A stretch of 64,000 nucleotides of DNA from Rhipicephalus microplus (GCF_043290135.1 NC_134707.1:143531319-143595318); one strand, 5' to 3'; counted from the first letter of the stretch, positions 39,079 through 54,136 are shown. The notes: generated by a model from the sequence alone, not told the origin. Translations and numbers: made by a program.

Positions 39079-41938
39079 AGAAACTCCCCAACCAGAAACT
39101 CCACAACTAGAAACTCTGCAGCCAGAAACTCCGCAACTACAAACTCAGCGAATAGAAACTCCGCAACTAGAATTTCCACAGCTAGAAACCCCTCAACTAT
39201 AAACTTCACAACTAGAAACTGAACAAATAAAGACTGCACAACTAGAGACTCCGCAACTAGAAACTCCGCAGCTAGCAACTCCGCAACTGGAAACTCCGCA
39301 ACTTGAAACTCTGCAACTAGAAACTTTACAGCTAGAAACTCCACAACTTGAGACTTCACAAATAGAAACTCGTCAACTGGAAACTCAACCACTAGAAACT
39401 CCACAGCTAGAAACTCCACAACTAGAAACTCCACAACTTGAAACCCAACAAATAGATACTCCACAACTACAGACTCCACAACTTGAAACACCACAACTAG
39501 ATACTCCACAACTACAAATTCCGCAACTAGAAACTCCACAACTAGAAACTCCACAACTAGAATCTCTGCAACTAGAAACTCCGCAACTAGAAACTGCACA
39601 GCCAGAAACCCCACAACTATAAACTTCACAACTAGCAACTCAACAACTAGAGACTGCTCAACTAGAGACTTCGCAACTAGAAACTCCACAGCTAGTAACT
39701 CCGCAACTAGAAACTCCACAACTTGAAACTCCGCCACTAGAAGCTCCACAACTAGAAAACTCCGCAACTAGAAACTCTGCAACTAGAAACTCCGCAACTA
39801 GAAACTCCACAGCTAGAGACTCCACAACTTGAAACACCACAACTAGATACTCCACAACTACAAATTCCACAACAAGAAACTCCACAACTAGAAACACCAC
39901 ATCTGGAAACTCCGAAACAACAAACTCTGCAACCAGAAACTCCACAACTAAAATTTCCACAGCTAGAGACTCAACAACTAGAGACTCCTCAACTAAAAGC
40001 TCCACAACTAGAAACTCCACAACTAGAAACTCCACAACTTTAAACCCGACAACTAGAAACTCAACAACTAGAAACTTCACACCTATAAATTCCTCAACTT
40101 GAAACTCCACAACTAAAACTCCACAACTAGAAACTTCACAAATAGAAACTCCACAACTAGAAACTCCGCAACTAGAAACTCCCCAACTAGAAACTCCACA
40201 ACTAGAAACCCTGCAGCTAGAAACTCCGCAACTAGAAACTCTGCAAATAGAAACTCCACAGCTAGAAACTCCACAACTAGAAACTCCACAACTTGAGAGT
40301 TCGCAACTAAAAACTCCACAACTAGAAACTCCACAACTAGAGACTCCGCAACTAGAAACTCCACCACTAGAAACTCCACAACCACAAACCTCACAACTAG
40401 AAATTCCATAACTGGAAACTCCACAGCTAGAAAGTTCACAACTAGAAACCCTGCAACTAGAAACTCCGCAACTAGAAACTCCACAGCTAGAAAATCCACC
40501 ACTAGAAACTCCAAAACTAGCAACTCCACAACTACAGACTCCGCAACTAGAAAACTCCGCAACTAGAAACTCCCAACTAGACACTCCGCAACTAGGAACT
40601 CTACAACATCAAAATCCACAACTAGAAACTCCACAATTTGAAACTCCACAACTAGATACTCCACAACTACAAACTTCACAACTAGAAACTCCCCAACTAA
40701 AACTCCACAACTTGAAACTCCGCAAATAGAAACTCCGAAACTAGAAACTCCACAACTAGAAAACTCCGCAACGTGAAACTCTGCAACTAGAAACTCCGCA
40801 ATTAGAAACTCCACAGCTAGAAACTTCACTACTTGAAACACCACAACTAGATACTCCACAACTACGAATTCCACAACTTGAAACTCCACAACTAGAAACT
40901 CCGCAACAAGAAGCTCCGCAACTAGAATTTCCACAGCTAGAAACTCCACAACTTGAGACTTCGCGACTAGAAACTCAGCAACTAGAAACTCAACAACTAT
41001 AAACTCAACCACTAGAAACTCCACAACTAGGAACTCTACAACTTCAAAATCCACAACTAAAAACTCTTCAACTTGAAACTCCATATCTAGATACTCCACA
41101 ACTACAAACTCCACAACTAGAAACTCCACAACCTGAAACTCCGCAACCAGAAACTCCGCAACTAAAACTCCACAACTAGAAACTCCACAAGTAGAAACTC
41201 CACAACTAGAAACTCTGCAACTAGAAACTCCGCAATTAGAAACTCCACAGCTAGAAACTTCACTACTTGAAACGCCATCACTAGATACTCCACAACTACG
41301 AATTCCACAACTACAAATTCCGCAACTAGAAACTCCACAACTGGAAACTCCGCAACTAGAAACTCCACAGCTAAAAACTCCACAACTTGAGACTTCGCGA
41401 CTAGAAACTCAGCAACTAGAAACTCAACAACTATAAACTCCACCACTAGAAACTCCACAACCTGAAACTCTGCAACCAGAAACTTCGCAACTAAAAACTC
41501 CACAACTAGAAACTCCACAAGTATAAACTCCACAACTAGTAACTCCGCAACTGGAAACTCCACAACTAGACACTCCCAACTAGACACTCCGCAACTAGGA
41601 ACTCTACAACTTCAAAATCCACAACTAGAAACTCCACAATTTGAAACTCCACAACTAGATACTCCACAACTACAAACTCCACAACTTGAAACTCCCCAAC
41701 TAGAAACTCCACAACTTGAAACTCCGCAAATAGAAACTCCGAAACTAGAAGCTCCGCAACTAGAATTTCCACAGCTAGAAACTCCACAACTTGAGACTTC
41801 GCAACTAGAAACTCCGCAACTAGAAACTCCACAGCTAGAAACTCCACAACTTGAAACACCCCAACTAGATACTCCACAACTACAAATTCCACAACTAGAA
41901 ACTCCACAATTAGAAACTCCACAACTAGAAACTCCACA
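39018..41938. repeat. 2.9-kb block recurring 19.6 kb downstream (left copy)
   Basis: The ordered variants match 58,687-61,532 at offset 19,669, then 19,594 after a 75-bp (five-monomer) difference in the first few hundred bases. Shared rare landmarks include AACTTTAAACCCGAC near 40,036/59,630, the CTAGAAACTCCCAACTAG junction near 40,563/60,157, and CCATATCTAGATACTCC near 41,082/60,676. The match ends near 41,938. Confidence 0.85.
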
Positions 41939-42334
41939 AGTATAAACTCCACAACTAGTAACTCCGCAACTAGAAACTCCACAACTTGAAACTCCGCCAC
42001 TAGAATCTCCACAACTAGAAAACTCCGCAACTTGAAACTCTGCCACTTGAAACTCCGCAACTAGAAACTCCACAGCTAGAAACTCCACAACTTGAAACAC
42101 CACAACTAGATACTCCACAACTACAAATTCCACAACTAGAAACTCCACAACTAGAAACTCCACAACTATAAACTCCACAACTTGATACGTCGCAACAAGG
42201 AACTCGGCAACTAGAATCTCCGCAACTAGAAACTCTGCAACTAGAAACTCCGCAACTACAAACTCCGCAACCAGAAACTGCACAGCTAGAAACTCCACAA
42301 CTTGAGACTTCGCAAATAAAAACTCGTCAACTAG
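40191..42334. repeat. 2.1-kb tandem duplication, left unit
   Basis: AGAAACCCTGCAGCTAG near 40,204 recurs 2,144 bp to the right. All following landmarks keep that spacing until a 61-bp difference near 42,860, after which the offset is 2,083. The unit is the first of a series of related units running to about 55.2 kb. Confidence 0.83.
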
Positions 42335-44417
42335 TAACTCCACAACTAGAAACCCTGCAGCTAGAAACTCCGCAACTAGAAACTCTGCAAATAGAAACTC
42401 CACAGCTAGAAACTCCACAACTAGAAACTCCACAACTTGAGAGTTCGCAACTAGAAACTCCACAACTAGAAACTCCACAACTAGAGACTCCGCAACTAGA
42501 AACTCCACCACTAGAAACTCCACAACCACAAACCTCACAAATAGAAATTCCATAACTAGAAACTCCACAGCTAGAAAGTTCACAACTAGAAACTCTGCAA
42601 CTAGAAACTCCGCAGCTAGAAACTCCACAGCTAGAAAATCCACCACTAGAAACTCCAAAACTAGCAACTCCACAACTACAGACTCCGCAACTAGAAAACT
42701 CCGCAACTAGAAACTCCCAACTAGACACTCCGCAACTAGGAACTCTACAACATCAAAATCCACAACTAGAAACTCCACAATTTGAAACTCCACAACTAGA
42801 TACTCCACAACTACAAACTCCACAACTAGAAACTCCCCAACTAAAACTCCACAACTTGAAACTCTGCAACTAGAAACTCCGCAATTAGAAACTCCACAGC
42901 TAGAAACTTCACTACTTGAAACACCACAACATGATACTCCACAACTACGAATTCCACAACTTGAAACTCCACAACTAGAAACTCCGCAACAAGAAGCTCC
43001 GCAACTAGAATTTCCACAGCTAGAAACTCCACAACTTGAGACTTCGCGACTAGAAACTCAGCAACTAGAAACTCAACAACTATAAACTCAACCACTAGAA
43101 ACTCCACAACTAGGAACTCTACAACTTCAAAATCCACAACTAAAAACTCTTCAACTTGAAACTCCATATCTAGATACTCCACAACTACAAACTCCACAAC
43201 TAGAAACTCCACAACCTGAAACTCCGCAACCAGAAACTCCGCAACTAAAACTCCACAACTAGAAACTCCACAAGTAGAAACTCCACAACTAGAAACTCTG
43301 CAACTAGAAACTCCGCAATTAGAAACTCCACAGCTAGAAACTTCACTACTTGAAACGCCATCACTAGATACTCCACAACTACGAATTCCACAACTACAAA
43401 TTCCGCAACTAGAAACTCCACAACTGGAAACTCCGCAACTAGAAACTCCACAGCTAAAAACTCCACAACTTGAGACTTCGCGACTAGAAACTCAGCAACT
43501 AGAAACTCAACAACTATAAACTCCACCACTAGAAACTCCACAACCTGAAACTCTGCAACCAGAAACTTCGCAACTAAAAACTCCACAACTAGAAACTCCA
43601 CAAGTATAAACTCCACAACTAGTAACTCCGCAACTAGAAACTCCACAACTAGACACTCCCAACTAGACACTCCGCAACTAGGAACTCTACAACTTCAAAA
43701 TCCACAACTAGAAACTCCACAATTTGAAACTCCACAACTAGATACTCCACAACTACAAACTCCACAACTAGAAACTCCCCAACTAGAAACTCCACAACTT
43801 GAAACTCCGCAAATAGAAACTCCGAAACTAGAAGCTCCGCAACTAGAATTTCCACAGCTAGAAACTCCACAACTTGAGACTTCGCAACTAGAAACTCCGC
43901 AACTAGAAACTCCACAGCTAGAAACTCCACAACTTGAAACACCCCAACTAGATACTCCACAACTACAAATTCCACAACTAGAAACTCCACAATTAGAAAC
44001 TCCACAACTAGAAACTCCACAAGTATAAACTCCACAACTAGTAACTCCGCAACTAGAAACTCCACAACTTGAAACTCCGCCACTAGAATCTCCACAACTA
44101 GAAAACTCCGCAACTTGAAACTCTGCCACTTGAAACTCCGCAACTAGAAACTCCACAGCTAGAAACTCCACAACTTGAAACACCACAACTAGATACTCCA
44201 CAACTACAAATTCCACAACTAGAAACTCCACAACTAGAAACTCCACAACTATAAACTCCACAACTTGATACGTCGCAACAAGAAACTCGGCAACTAGAAT
44301 CTCCGCAACTAGAAACTCTGCAACTAGAAACTCCGCAACTACAAACTCCGCAACCAGAAACTGCACAGCTAGAAACTCCACAACTTGAGACTTCGCAAAT
44401 AAAAACTCGTCAACTAG
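42335..44417. repeat. 2.1-kb tandem duplication, right unit (61 bp shorter)
   Basis: This is the copy of 40,191-42,334. It lacks the 61 bp holding the 16-bp monomer and the CGCAACGTGAAAC landmark (present near 40,770, missing near 42,860). All other related units (45.66, 49.05, 52.30, 60.36 kb) keep that segment, so it was deleted here. It ends near 44,418, where CTAGTAACTCAAC replaces CTAGTAACTCCAC. Confidence 0.83.
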
Positions 44418-45277
44418 TAACTCAACAACTAGAAACTCTACAGCTAGAAACTCCACAACTGGAAAATCCGCAGCTTGAGAGTTCGCAACTAGAAACTCCA
44501 CAACTAGACACTCCACAACTAGAAACTCCGCAACTAAAACCCGACAACTAGAAACTCAACAACTAGAAACTCCACACTTATAAATTTCTCAACTTGACAC
44601 TCCACAACTAAAAGTCCACTACTAGAAACTCCACAACTAGAAACTCCCCAACTAGAAACTCCCCAACTAGAAACTCCACAACTAGAAACTCTGCAACTAG
44701 AAACTCCGCAACTAGAAACTCCACAGCTAGAAACCCCTCAACTATAAACTTCACAACTAGAAACTCAACAACTAGAGACTGCACAACTAGAGACTCCGCA
44801 ACTAGAAACTCCGCAGCTAGAAACTCCACAACTAGAAACTCCACAACTAGAGACTGCACAACTAGAGACTTTGCATTTAGAAACTTCTCAGATAGAAACT
44901 ACACAACTAGAAACTCCTCGACTAGAGATTCCATAAGTAGAAACTCCACAGCTAGAATTTCCCTCAACTAGAAACCCCACAACTAGAAACTCCACAACTA
45001 GGAACTCTGCAGCTAGAAACTCCGCAACTAGAAACTCTGCAAATAGAAACTCCGCAGGTAGAAACCCCTCAACTATAATCTTCACAACTAGAAACTCAAC
45101 AAATAGAGACTGCACATCTAGAGACTCCGCAACTAGAAACTCCGCAGCTAGAAACTCCGCAACTAGAAACTCCACAACATGAAACTCTGCAAATCGAAAC
45201 TTTGCAACTAGAAAATCCACAACTATAAACTCAAGTAGAAACTCTCCAACTGTAAACTCCGCAACTAGAAACTCCGC
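42524..45277. repeat. 2.75-kb tandem duplication, left unit (overlaps previous)
   Basis: AACCACAAACCTC at 42,524 recurs at 45,278. The order then holds at offset 2,754, becoming 2,815 past the 61-bp deletion in this unit, and 2,770 after loss of 45 bp (three monomers) in the right unit near 46.68 kb. The 44,418-45,277 part adds CTTATAAATTTC near 44,579 and TTTGCATTTAG near 44,871. Confidence 0.8.
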
Positions 45278-48047
45278 AACCACAAACCTCACAACTAGAA
45301 ATTCCATAACTGGAAACTCCACAGCTAGAAAGTTCACAACTAGAAACTCTGCAACTAGAAACTCCGCAACTAGAAACTCCACAGCTAGAAAATCCACCAC
45401 TAGAAACTCCAAAACTAGCAACTCCACAACTACAGACTCCGCAACTAGAAAACTCCGCAACTAGAAACTCCCAACTAGATACTCCGCAACTAGGAACTCT
45501 ACAACATCAAAATCCACAACTAGAAACTCCACAATTTGAAACTCCACAACTAGATACTCCACAACTACAAACTCCACAACTAGAAACTCCCCAACTAAAA
45601 CTCCACAACTTGAAACTCCGCAAATAGAAACTCCGAAACTAGAAACTCCACAACTAGAAAACTCCGCAACGTGAAACTCTGCAACTAGAAACTCCGCAAT
45701 TAGAAACTCCACAGCTAGAAACTTCACTACTTGAAACACCACAACTAGATACTCCACAACTACGAATTCCACAACTTGAAACTCCACAACTAGAAACTCC
45801 GCAACAAGAAGCTCCGCAACTAGAATTTCCACAGCTAGAAACTCCACAACTTGAGACTTCGCGACTAGAAACTCAGCAACTAGAAACTCAACAACTATAA
45901 ACTCAACCACTAGAAACTCCACAACTAGGAACTCTACAACTTCAAAATCCACAACTAAAAACTCTTCAACTTGAAACTCCATATCTAGATACTCCACAAC
46001 TACAAACTCCACAACTAGAAACTCCACAACCTGAAACTCCGCAACCAGAAACTCCGCAACTAAAACTCCACAACTAGAAACTCCACAAGTAGAAACTCCA
46101 CAACTAGAAACTCTGCAACTAGAAACTCCGCAATTAGAAACTCCACAGCTAGAAACTTCACTACTTGAAACGCCATCACTAGATACTCCACAACTACGAA
46201 TTCCACAACTACAAATTCCGCAACTAGAAACTCCACAACTGGAAACTCCGCAACTAGAAACTCCACAGCTAAAAACTCCACAACTTGAGACTTCGCGACT
46301 AGAAACTCAGCAACTAGAAACTCAACAACTATAAACTCCACCACTAGAAACTCCACAACCTGAAACTCTGCAACCAGAAACTTCGCAACTAAAAACTCCA
46401 CAACTAGAAACTCCACAAGTATAAACTCCACAACTAGTAACTCCGCAACTGGAAACTCCACAACTAGACACTCCCAACTAGACACTCCGCAACTAGGAAC
46501 TCTACAACTTCAAAATCCACAACTAGAAACTCCACAATTTGAAACTCCACAACTAGATACTCCACAACTACAAACTCCACAACTAGAAACTCCCCAACTA
46601 GAAACTCCACAACTTGAAACTCCGCAAATAGAAACTCCGAAACTAGAAGCTCCGCAACTAGAATTTCCACAGCTAGAAACTCCACAGCTAGAAACTCCAC
46701 AACTTGAAACACCCCAACTAGATACTCCACAACTACAAATTCCACAACTAGAAACTCCACAATTAGAAACTCCACAACTAGAAACTCCACAAGTATAAAC
46801 TCCACAACTAGTAACTCCGCAACTAGAAACTCCACAACTTGAAACTCCGCCACTAGAATCTCCACAACTAGAAAACTCCGCAACTTGAAACTCTGCCACT
46901 TGAAACTCCGCAACTAGAAACTCCACAGCTAGAAACTCCACAACTTGAAACACCACAACTAGATACTCCACAACTACAAATTCCACAACTAGAAACTCCA
47001 CAACTAGAAACTCCACAACTATAAACTCCACAACTTGATACGTCGCAACAAGAAACTCGGCAACTAGAATCTCCGCAACTAGAAACTCTGCAACTAGAAA
47101 CTCCGCAACTACAAACTCCGCAACCAGAAACTGCACAGCTAGAAACTCCACAACTTGAGACTACGCAAATAAAAACTCGTCAACTAGTAACTCAACAACT
47201 AGAAACTCTACAGCTAGAAACTCCACAACTGGAAAATCCGCAGCTTGAGAGTTCGCAACTAGAAACTCCACAACTAGACACTCCACAACTAGAAACTCCG
47301 CAACTAAAACCCGACAACTAGAAACTCAACAACTAGAAACTCCACACTTATAAATTTCTCAACTTGACACTCCACAACTAAAAGTCCACTACTAGAAACT
47401 CCACAACTAGAAACTCCCCAACTAGAAACTCCCCAACTAGAAACTCCACAACTAGAAACTCTGCAACTAGAAACTCCGCAACTAGAAACTCCACAGCTAG
47501 AAACCCCTCAACTATAAACTTCACAACTAGAAACTCAACAACTAGAGACTGCACAACTAGAGACTCCGCAACTAGAAACTCCGCAGCTAGAAACTCCACA
47601 ACTAGAAACTCCACAACTAGAGACTGCACAACTAGAGACTTTGCATTTAGAAACTTCTCAGATAGAAACTACACAACTAGAAACTCCTCGACTAGAGATT
47701 CCATAAGTAGAAACTCCACAGCTAGAATTTCCCTCAACTAGAAACCCCACAACTAGAAACTCCACAACTAGGAACTCTGCAGCTAGAAACTCCGCAACTA
47801 GAAACTCTGCAAATAGAAACTCCGCAGGTAGAAACCCCTCAACTATAATCTTCACAACTAGAAACTCAACAAATAGAGACTGCACATCTAGAGACTCCGC
47901 AACTAGAAACTCCGCAGCTAGAAACTCCGCAACTAGAAACTCCACAACATGAAACTCTGCAAATCGAAACTTTGCAACTAGAAAATCCACAACTATAAAC
48001 TCAAGTAGAAACTCTCCAACTGTAAACTCCGCAACTAGAAACTCCGC
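45278..48047. repeat. 2.75-kb tandem duplication, right unit
   Basis: This is the head-to-tail partner of 42,524-45,277. The unit ends near 48,047, where CGCAACTAGAAAATCC replaces CGCAACCACAAACC. It keeps the CGCAACGTGAAAC segment (near 45,667) that the left partner lost, and has lost three monomers near 46.68 kb. Confidence 0.8.
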
Positions 48048-50888
48048 AACTAGAAAATCCACAACTAGAAACTTCACAACTAGAAACTCCCCAACAAGAA
48101 ACTCCACAACTAGAAACTCCACAACTAGAGACTGCACAACTAGAGACTTTGCATTTAGAAACTCCTCAGATAGAAACTACACAACTAGAAACTCCTCGAC
48201 TAGAGATTCCATAAGTAGAAACTCCACAGCTTGAATTTCCAAAACTAGAATTCCCACTACTAGAAACTCCACAAATAGGAACTCTGCAAATAGAAAATCT
48301 ACAACTAGAAACTCGAAAACTTAAAACTCCAACTAGAAACTCCACAACTAGAAACTTCACAACTAGAAACTTCACAAATGGACACTCTACATTTAGAAAC
48401 TCCACAACTAGAGAATCCACAACTAGGAACTCCACAAATTGAGACTCCACAACTAGGAACTACACAGATTGAAACACCACAACTTGAAACTCCACAACCA
48501 GAAACTCCACAACTAGAAACTCCGCAACTAAATACTCCAACACTAGAAAATCCACAACTAGAAACTCCACAACTAGAAACTCCGCAAGTAGAAACACAAC
48601 CACTACAAACTCCACAAATAGAAACTCCACACCTAAAAATTCCACAACTTGAAACTCCACAGCTAGAAACTCCACAACTAGAAATTCCATAACTGGAAAC
48701 TCCACAGCTAGAAAGTCCACAACTAGAAACTCTGCAACTAGAAACTCCGCAACTAAAAACTCCACAGCTAGAAAATCCACCACTAGAAACTCCAAAACTA
48801 GCAACTCCACAACTACAGACTCCGCAACTACAAAACTCCGCAACTAGAAACTCCCAACTAGACACTCCGCAACTAGGAACTCTACAACATCAAAATCCAC
48901 AACTTGAAACTCCACAATTTGAAACTCCACAACTAGATACTCCACAACTACAAACTCCACAACTAGAAACTCCCCAACTAAAACTCCACAACTTGAAACT
49001 CCGCAAATAGAAACTCCGAAACTAGAAACTCCACAACTAGAAAACTCCGCAACGTGAAACTCTGCAACTAGAAACTCCGCAATTAGAAACTCCACAGCTA
49101 GAAACTTCACTACTTGAAACACCACAACTAGATACTCCACAACTACGAATTCCACAACTTGAAACTCCACAACTAGAAACTCCGCAACAAGAAGCTCCGC
49201 AACTAGAATTTCCACAGCTAGAAACTCCACAACTTGAGACTTCGCGACAAGAAACTCAGCAACTAGAAACTCAACAACTATAAACTCAACCACTAGAAAC
49301 TCCACAACTAGGAACTCTACAACTTCAAAATCCAAAACTAAAAACTCTTCAACTTGAAACTCCATATCTAGATACTCCACAACTACAAACTCCACAACTA
49401 GAAACTCCACAACCTGAAACTCCGCAACCAGAAACTCCGCAACTAAAACTCCACAACTAGAAACTCCACAAGTAGAAACTCCACAACTAGAAACTCTGCA
49501 ACTAAAAACTCCGCAATTAGAAACTCCACAGCTAGAAACTTCACTACTTGAAACGCCATCACTAGATACTCCACAACTACGAATGCCACAACTACAAATT
49601 CCGCAACTAGAAACTCCACAACTGCAAACTCCGCAACTAGAAACTCCACAGCTAAAAACTCCACAACTTGAGACTTCGCGACTAGAAACTCAGCAACTAG
49701 AAACTCAACAACTATAAACTCCACCACTAGAAACTCCACAACCTGAAACTCTGCAACCAGAAACTTTGCAACTAAAAACTCCACAACTAGAAACTCCACA
49801 AGTATAAACTCCACAACTAGTAACTCCGCAACTAGAAACTCCACAACTAGACACTCCCAACTAGACACTCCGCAACTAGGAACTCTACAACTTCAAAATC
49901 CACAACTAGAAACTCCACAATTTGAAACTCCACAACTAGATACTCCACAACTACAAACTCCACAACTAGAAACTCCCCAACTAGAAACTCCACAGCTAGT
50001 AACTCCGCAACTAGAAACTCCACAACTTGAAACTCCGCCACTAGAATCTCCACAACTAGAAAACTCCGCAACTTGAAACTCTGCCACTAGAAACTCCGCA
50101 ACTAGAAACTCCACAGCTAGAAACTCCACAACTTGAAACACCACAACTAGATACTCCACAACTACAAATTCCACAACTAGAAACTCCCCAACTAGAAACT
50201 CCACAACTATAAACTCCACAACTTGATACGTCGCAACAAGAAACTCGGCAACTAGAATCTCCGCAACTAGAAACTCTGCAACTAGAAACTCCGCAACTAC
50301 AAACTCCGCAACCAGAAACTCCACAGCTAGAAACTCCACAACTTGAGACTTCGCAAATAAAAACTCGTCAACTAGTAACTCAACAACTAGAAACTCTACA
50401 GCTAGAAACTGCACAACTAGAAAATCCGAAACTTGAGAGTTCGCAACTAGAAACTCCACAACTAGACACTCTACAACTAGAAACTCCGCAACTAAAACCC
50501 GACAACTAGAAACTCAATAACTAGAAACTCCACACCTATAAATTTCTCAACTTGACACTCCACAACTAAAAGTCCACTACTAGAAACTCCACAACTAGAA
50601 ACTCCCCAACTAGAAACTCCGCAACTAGAAACTCTGCAACTAGAAACTCCGCAACTAGAAACTCCACAGCTAGAAACCCCTCAACTATAAACTTCACAAC
50701 TAGAAACTCAACAACTAGAGACTGCACAACTAGAGACTCCGCAACTAGAAACTCCGCAGCTAGAAACTCCGCAACTAGAAAATCCACAACTAGAAACTTC
50801 ACAACTAGAAACTCCCCAACAAGAAACTCCACAACTAGAAACTCCACAACTAGAAACTCCACAACTAGAGACTGCACAACTAGAGACT
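47641..50888. repeat. 3,248-bp tandem repeat, unit 1
   Basis: TTGCATTTAGAAACTTCTC at 47,641 recurs at 50,889, and many other landmarks keep exactly 3,248 bp spacing. Just left of this unit the spacing is 3,188 bp, because 60 bp (four monomers) is absent near 47.6 kb. Related sequence further left (45.3 kb) shows spacing 3,383, a 135-bp (nine-monomer) difference lost near 50.0 kb. Confidence 0.87.
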
Positions 50889-53800
50889 TTGCATTTAGAA
50901 ACTTCTCAGATAGAAACTACACAACTAGAAACTCCTCGACTAGAGATTCCATAAGTAGAAACTCCACAGCTAGAATTTCCCTCAACTAGAAACCCCACAA
51001 CTAGAAACTCCACAACTAGGAACTCTGCAGCTAGAAACTCCGCAACTAGAAACTCTGCAAATAGAAACTCCGCAGGTAGAAACCCCTCAACTATAATCTT
51101 CACAACTAGAAACTCAACAAATAGAGACTGCATATCTAGAGACTCCGCAACTAGAAACTCCGCAGCTAGAAACTCCGCAACTAGAAACTCCACAACATGA
51201 AACTCTGCAAATCGAAACTTTGCAACTAGAAAATCCACAACTATAAACTCAAGTAGAAACTCTCCAACTGTAAACTCCGCAACTAGAAACTCCGCAACTA
51301 GAAAATCCACAACCAGAAACTTCACAACTAGAAACTCCCCAACAAGAAACTCCACAACTAGAAACTCCACAACTAGAGACTGCACAACTAGAGACTTTGC
51401 ATTTAGAAACTCCTCAGATAGAAACTACACAACTAGAAACTCCTCGACTAGAGATTCCATAAGTAGAAACTCCACAGCTAGAATTTCCAAAACTAGAATT
51501 CCCACAACTAGAAACTCCACAAATAGGAACTCTGCAAATAGAAAATCTACAACTAGAAACTCGAAAACTTAAAACTCCAACTAGAAACTCCACAACTAGA
51601 AACTTCACAACTAGAAACTTCACAAATGGACACTCTACATTTAGAAACTCCACAACTAGAGACTCCACAACTAGGAACTCCACAAATTGAGACTCCACAA
51701 CTAGAAACTACACAGATTGAAACACCACAACTTGAAACTCCTCAACCAGAAACTCCACAACTAGAAACTCCGCAACTAAATACTCCAACACTAGAAAATC
51801 CACAACTAGAAACTCCACAACTAGAAACTCCGCAAGTAGAAACACAACCACTACAAACTCCACAAATAGAAACTCCACACCTAAAAATTCCACAACTTGA
51901 AACTCCACAGCTAGAAACTCCACAACTAGAAATTCCATAACTGGAAACTCCACAGCTAGAAAGTCCACAACTAGAAACTCTGCAACTAGAAACTCCGCAA
52001 CTAAAAACTCCACAGCTAGAAAATCCACCACTAGAAACTCCAAAACTAGCAACTCCACAACTACAGACTCCGCAACTACAAAACTCCGCAACTAGAAACT
52101 CCCAACTAGACACTCCGCAACTAGGAACTCTACAACATCAAAATCCACAACTAGAAACTCCACAATTTGAAACTCCACAACTAGATACTCCACAACTACA
52201 AACTCCACAACTAGAAACTCCCCAACTAAAACTCCACAACTTGAAACTCCGCAAATAGAAACTCCGAAACTAGAAACTCCACAACTAGAAAACTCCGCAA
52301 CGTGAAACTCTGCAACTAGAAACTCCGCAATTAGAAACTCCACAGCTAGAAACTTCACTACTTGAAACACCACAACTAGATACTCCACAACTACGAATTC
52401 CACAACTTGAAACTCCACAACTAGAAACTCCGCAACAAGAAGCTCCGCAACTAGAATTTCCACAGCTAGAAACTCCACAACTTGAGACTTCGCGACAAGA
52501 AACTCAGCAACTAGAAACTCAACAACTATAAACTCAACCACTAGAAACTCCACAACTAGGAACTCTACAACTTCAAAATCCAAAACTAAAAACTCTTCAA
52601 CTTGAAACTCCATATCTAGATACTCCACAACTACAAACTCCACAACTAGAAACTCCACAACCTGAAACTCCGCAACCAGAAACTCCGCAACTAAAACTCC
52701 ACAACTAGAAACTCCACAAGTAGAAACTCCACAACTAGAAACTCTGCAACTAGAAACTCCGCAATTAGAAACTCCACAGCTAGAAACTTCACTACTTGAA
52801 ACGCCATCACTAGATACTCCACAACTACGAATGCCACAACTACAAATTCCGCAACTAGAAACTCCACAACTGCAAACTCCGCAACTAGAAACTCCACAGC
52901 TAAAAACTCCACAACTTGAGACTTCGCGACTAGAAACTCAGCAACTAGAAACTCAACAACTATAAACTCCACCACTAGAAACTCCACAACCTGAAACTCT
53001 GCAACCAGAAACTTTGCAACTAAAAACTCCACAACTAGAAACTCCACAAGTATAAACTCCACAACTAGTAACTCCGCAACTAGAAACTCCACAACTAGAC
53101 ACTCCCAACTAGACACTCCGCAACTAGGAACTCTACAACTTCAAAATCCACAACTAGAAACTCCACAATTTGAAACTCCACAACTAGATACTCCACAACT
53201 ACAAACTCCACAACTAGAAACTCCCCAACTAGAAACTCCACAGCTAGTAACTCCGCAACTAGAAACTCCACAACTTGAAACTCCGCCACTAGAATCTCCA
53301 CAACTAGAAAACTCCGCAACTTGAAACTCTGCCACTAGAAACTCCGCAACTAGAAACTCCACAGCTAGAAACTCCACAACTTGAAACACCACAACTAGAT
53401 ACTCCACAACTACAAATTCCACAACTAGAAACTCCCCAACTAGAAACTCCACAACTATAAACTCCACAACTTGATACGTCGCAACAAGAAACTCGGCAAC
53501 TAGAATCTCCGCAACTAGAAACTCTGCAACTAGAAACTCCGCAACTACAAACTCCGCAACCAGAAACTCCACAGCTAGAAACTCCACAACTTGAGACTTC
53601 GCAAATAAAAACTCGTCAACTAGTAACTCAACAACTAGAAACTCTACAGCTAGAAACTGCACAACTAGAAAATCCGAAACTTGAGAGTTCGCAACTAGAA
53701 ACTCCACAACTAGACACTCTACAACTAGAAACTCCGCAACTAAAACCCGACAACTAGAAACTCAATAACTAGAAACTCCACACCTATAAATTTCTCAACT

Positions 53801-54136
53801 TGACACTCCACAACTAAAAGTCCACTACTAGAAACTCCACAACTAGAAACTCCCCAACTAGAAACTCCGCAACTAGAAACTCTGCAACTAGAAACTCCGC
53901 AACTAGAAACTCCACAGCTAGAAACCCCTCAACTATAAACTTCACAACTAGAAACTCAACAACTAGAGACTGCACAACTAGAGACTCCGCAACTAGAAAC
54001 TCCGCAGCTAGAAACTCCGCAACTAGAAAATCCACAACTAGAAACTTCACAACTAGAAACTCCCCAACAAGAAACTCCACAACTAGAAACTCCACAACTA
54101 GAAACTCCACAACTAGAGACTGCACAACTAGAGACT
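50889..54136. repeat. 3,248-bp tandem repeat, unit 2
   Basis: This second head-to-tail unit has landmarks at exactly 3,248 bp from both neighbours. Few single-base differences are visible, for example CTGCATATCTAG near 51,130, shared with unit 3 but not with unit 1 (CTGCACATCTAG). That suggests units 2 and 3 are the most recently separated pair. Confidence 0.87.

Noticed and set aside
41612..42706. 364-codon minus-strand open frame rich in E-F-L-V-A/V repeats, as a protein gene
   Set aside because: It is a direct consequence of the stop-free 15-bp monomer. It overlaps another open frame, switches from E-F-L-V-V to G-V-S-S-C at a register-changing monomer, and is not kept at the same length in the near-identical copies at 43.7-44.5, 46.5-47.2 or 49.9-50.5 kb.
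44418..45277. Foreign insertion between tandem units, suggested by a change in variant order
   Set aside because: The segment is still made of 15-bp monomers with block C landmarks (TTTGCATTTAG, CCTCGACTAGAG) and is duplicated along with its neighbour at 47.2-48.0 kb.
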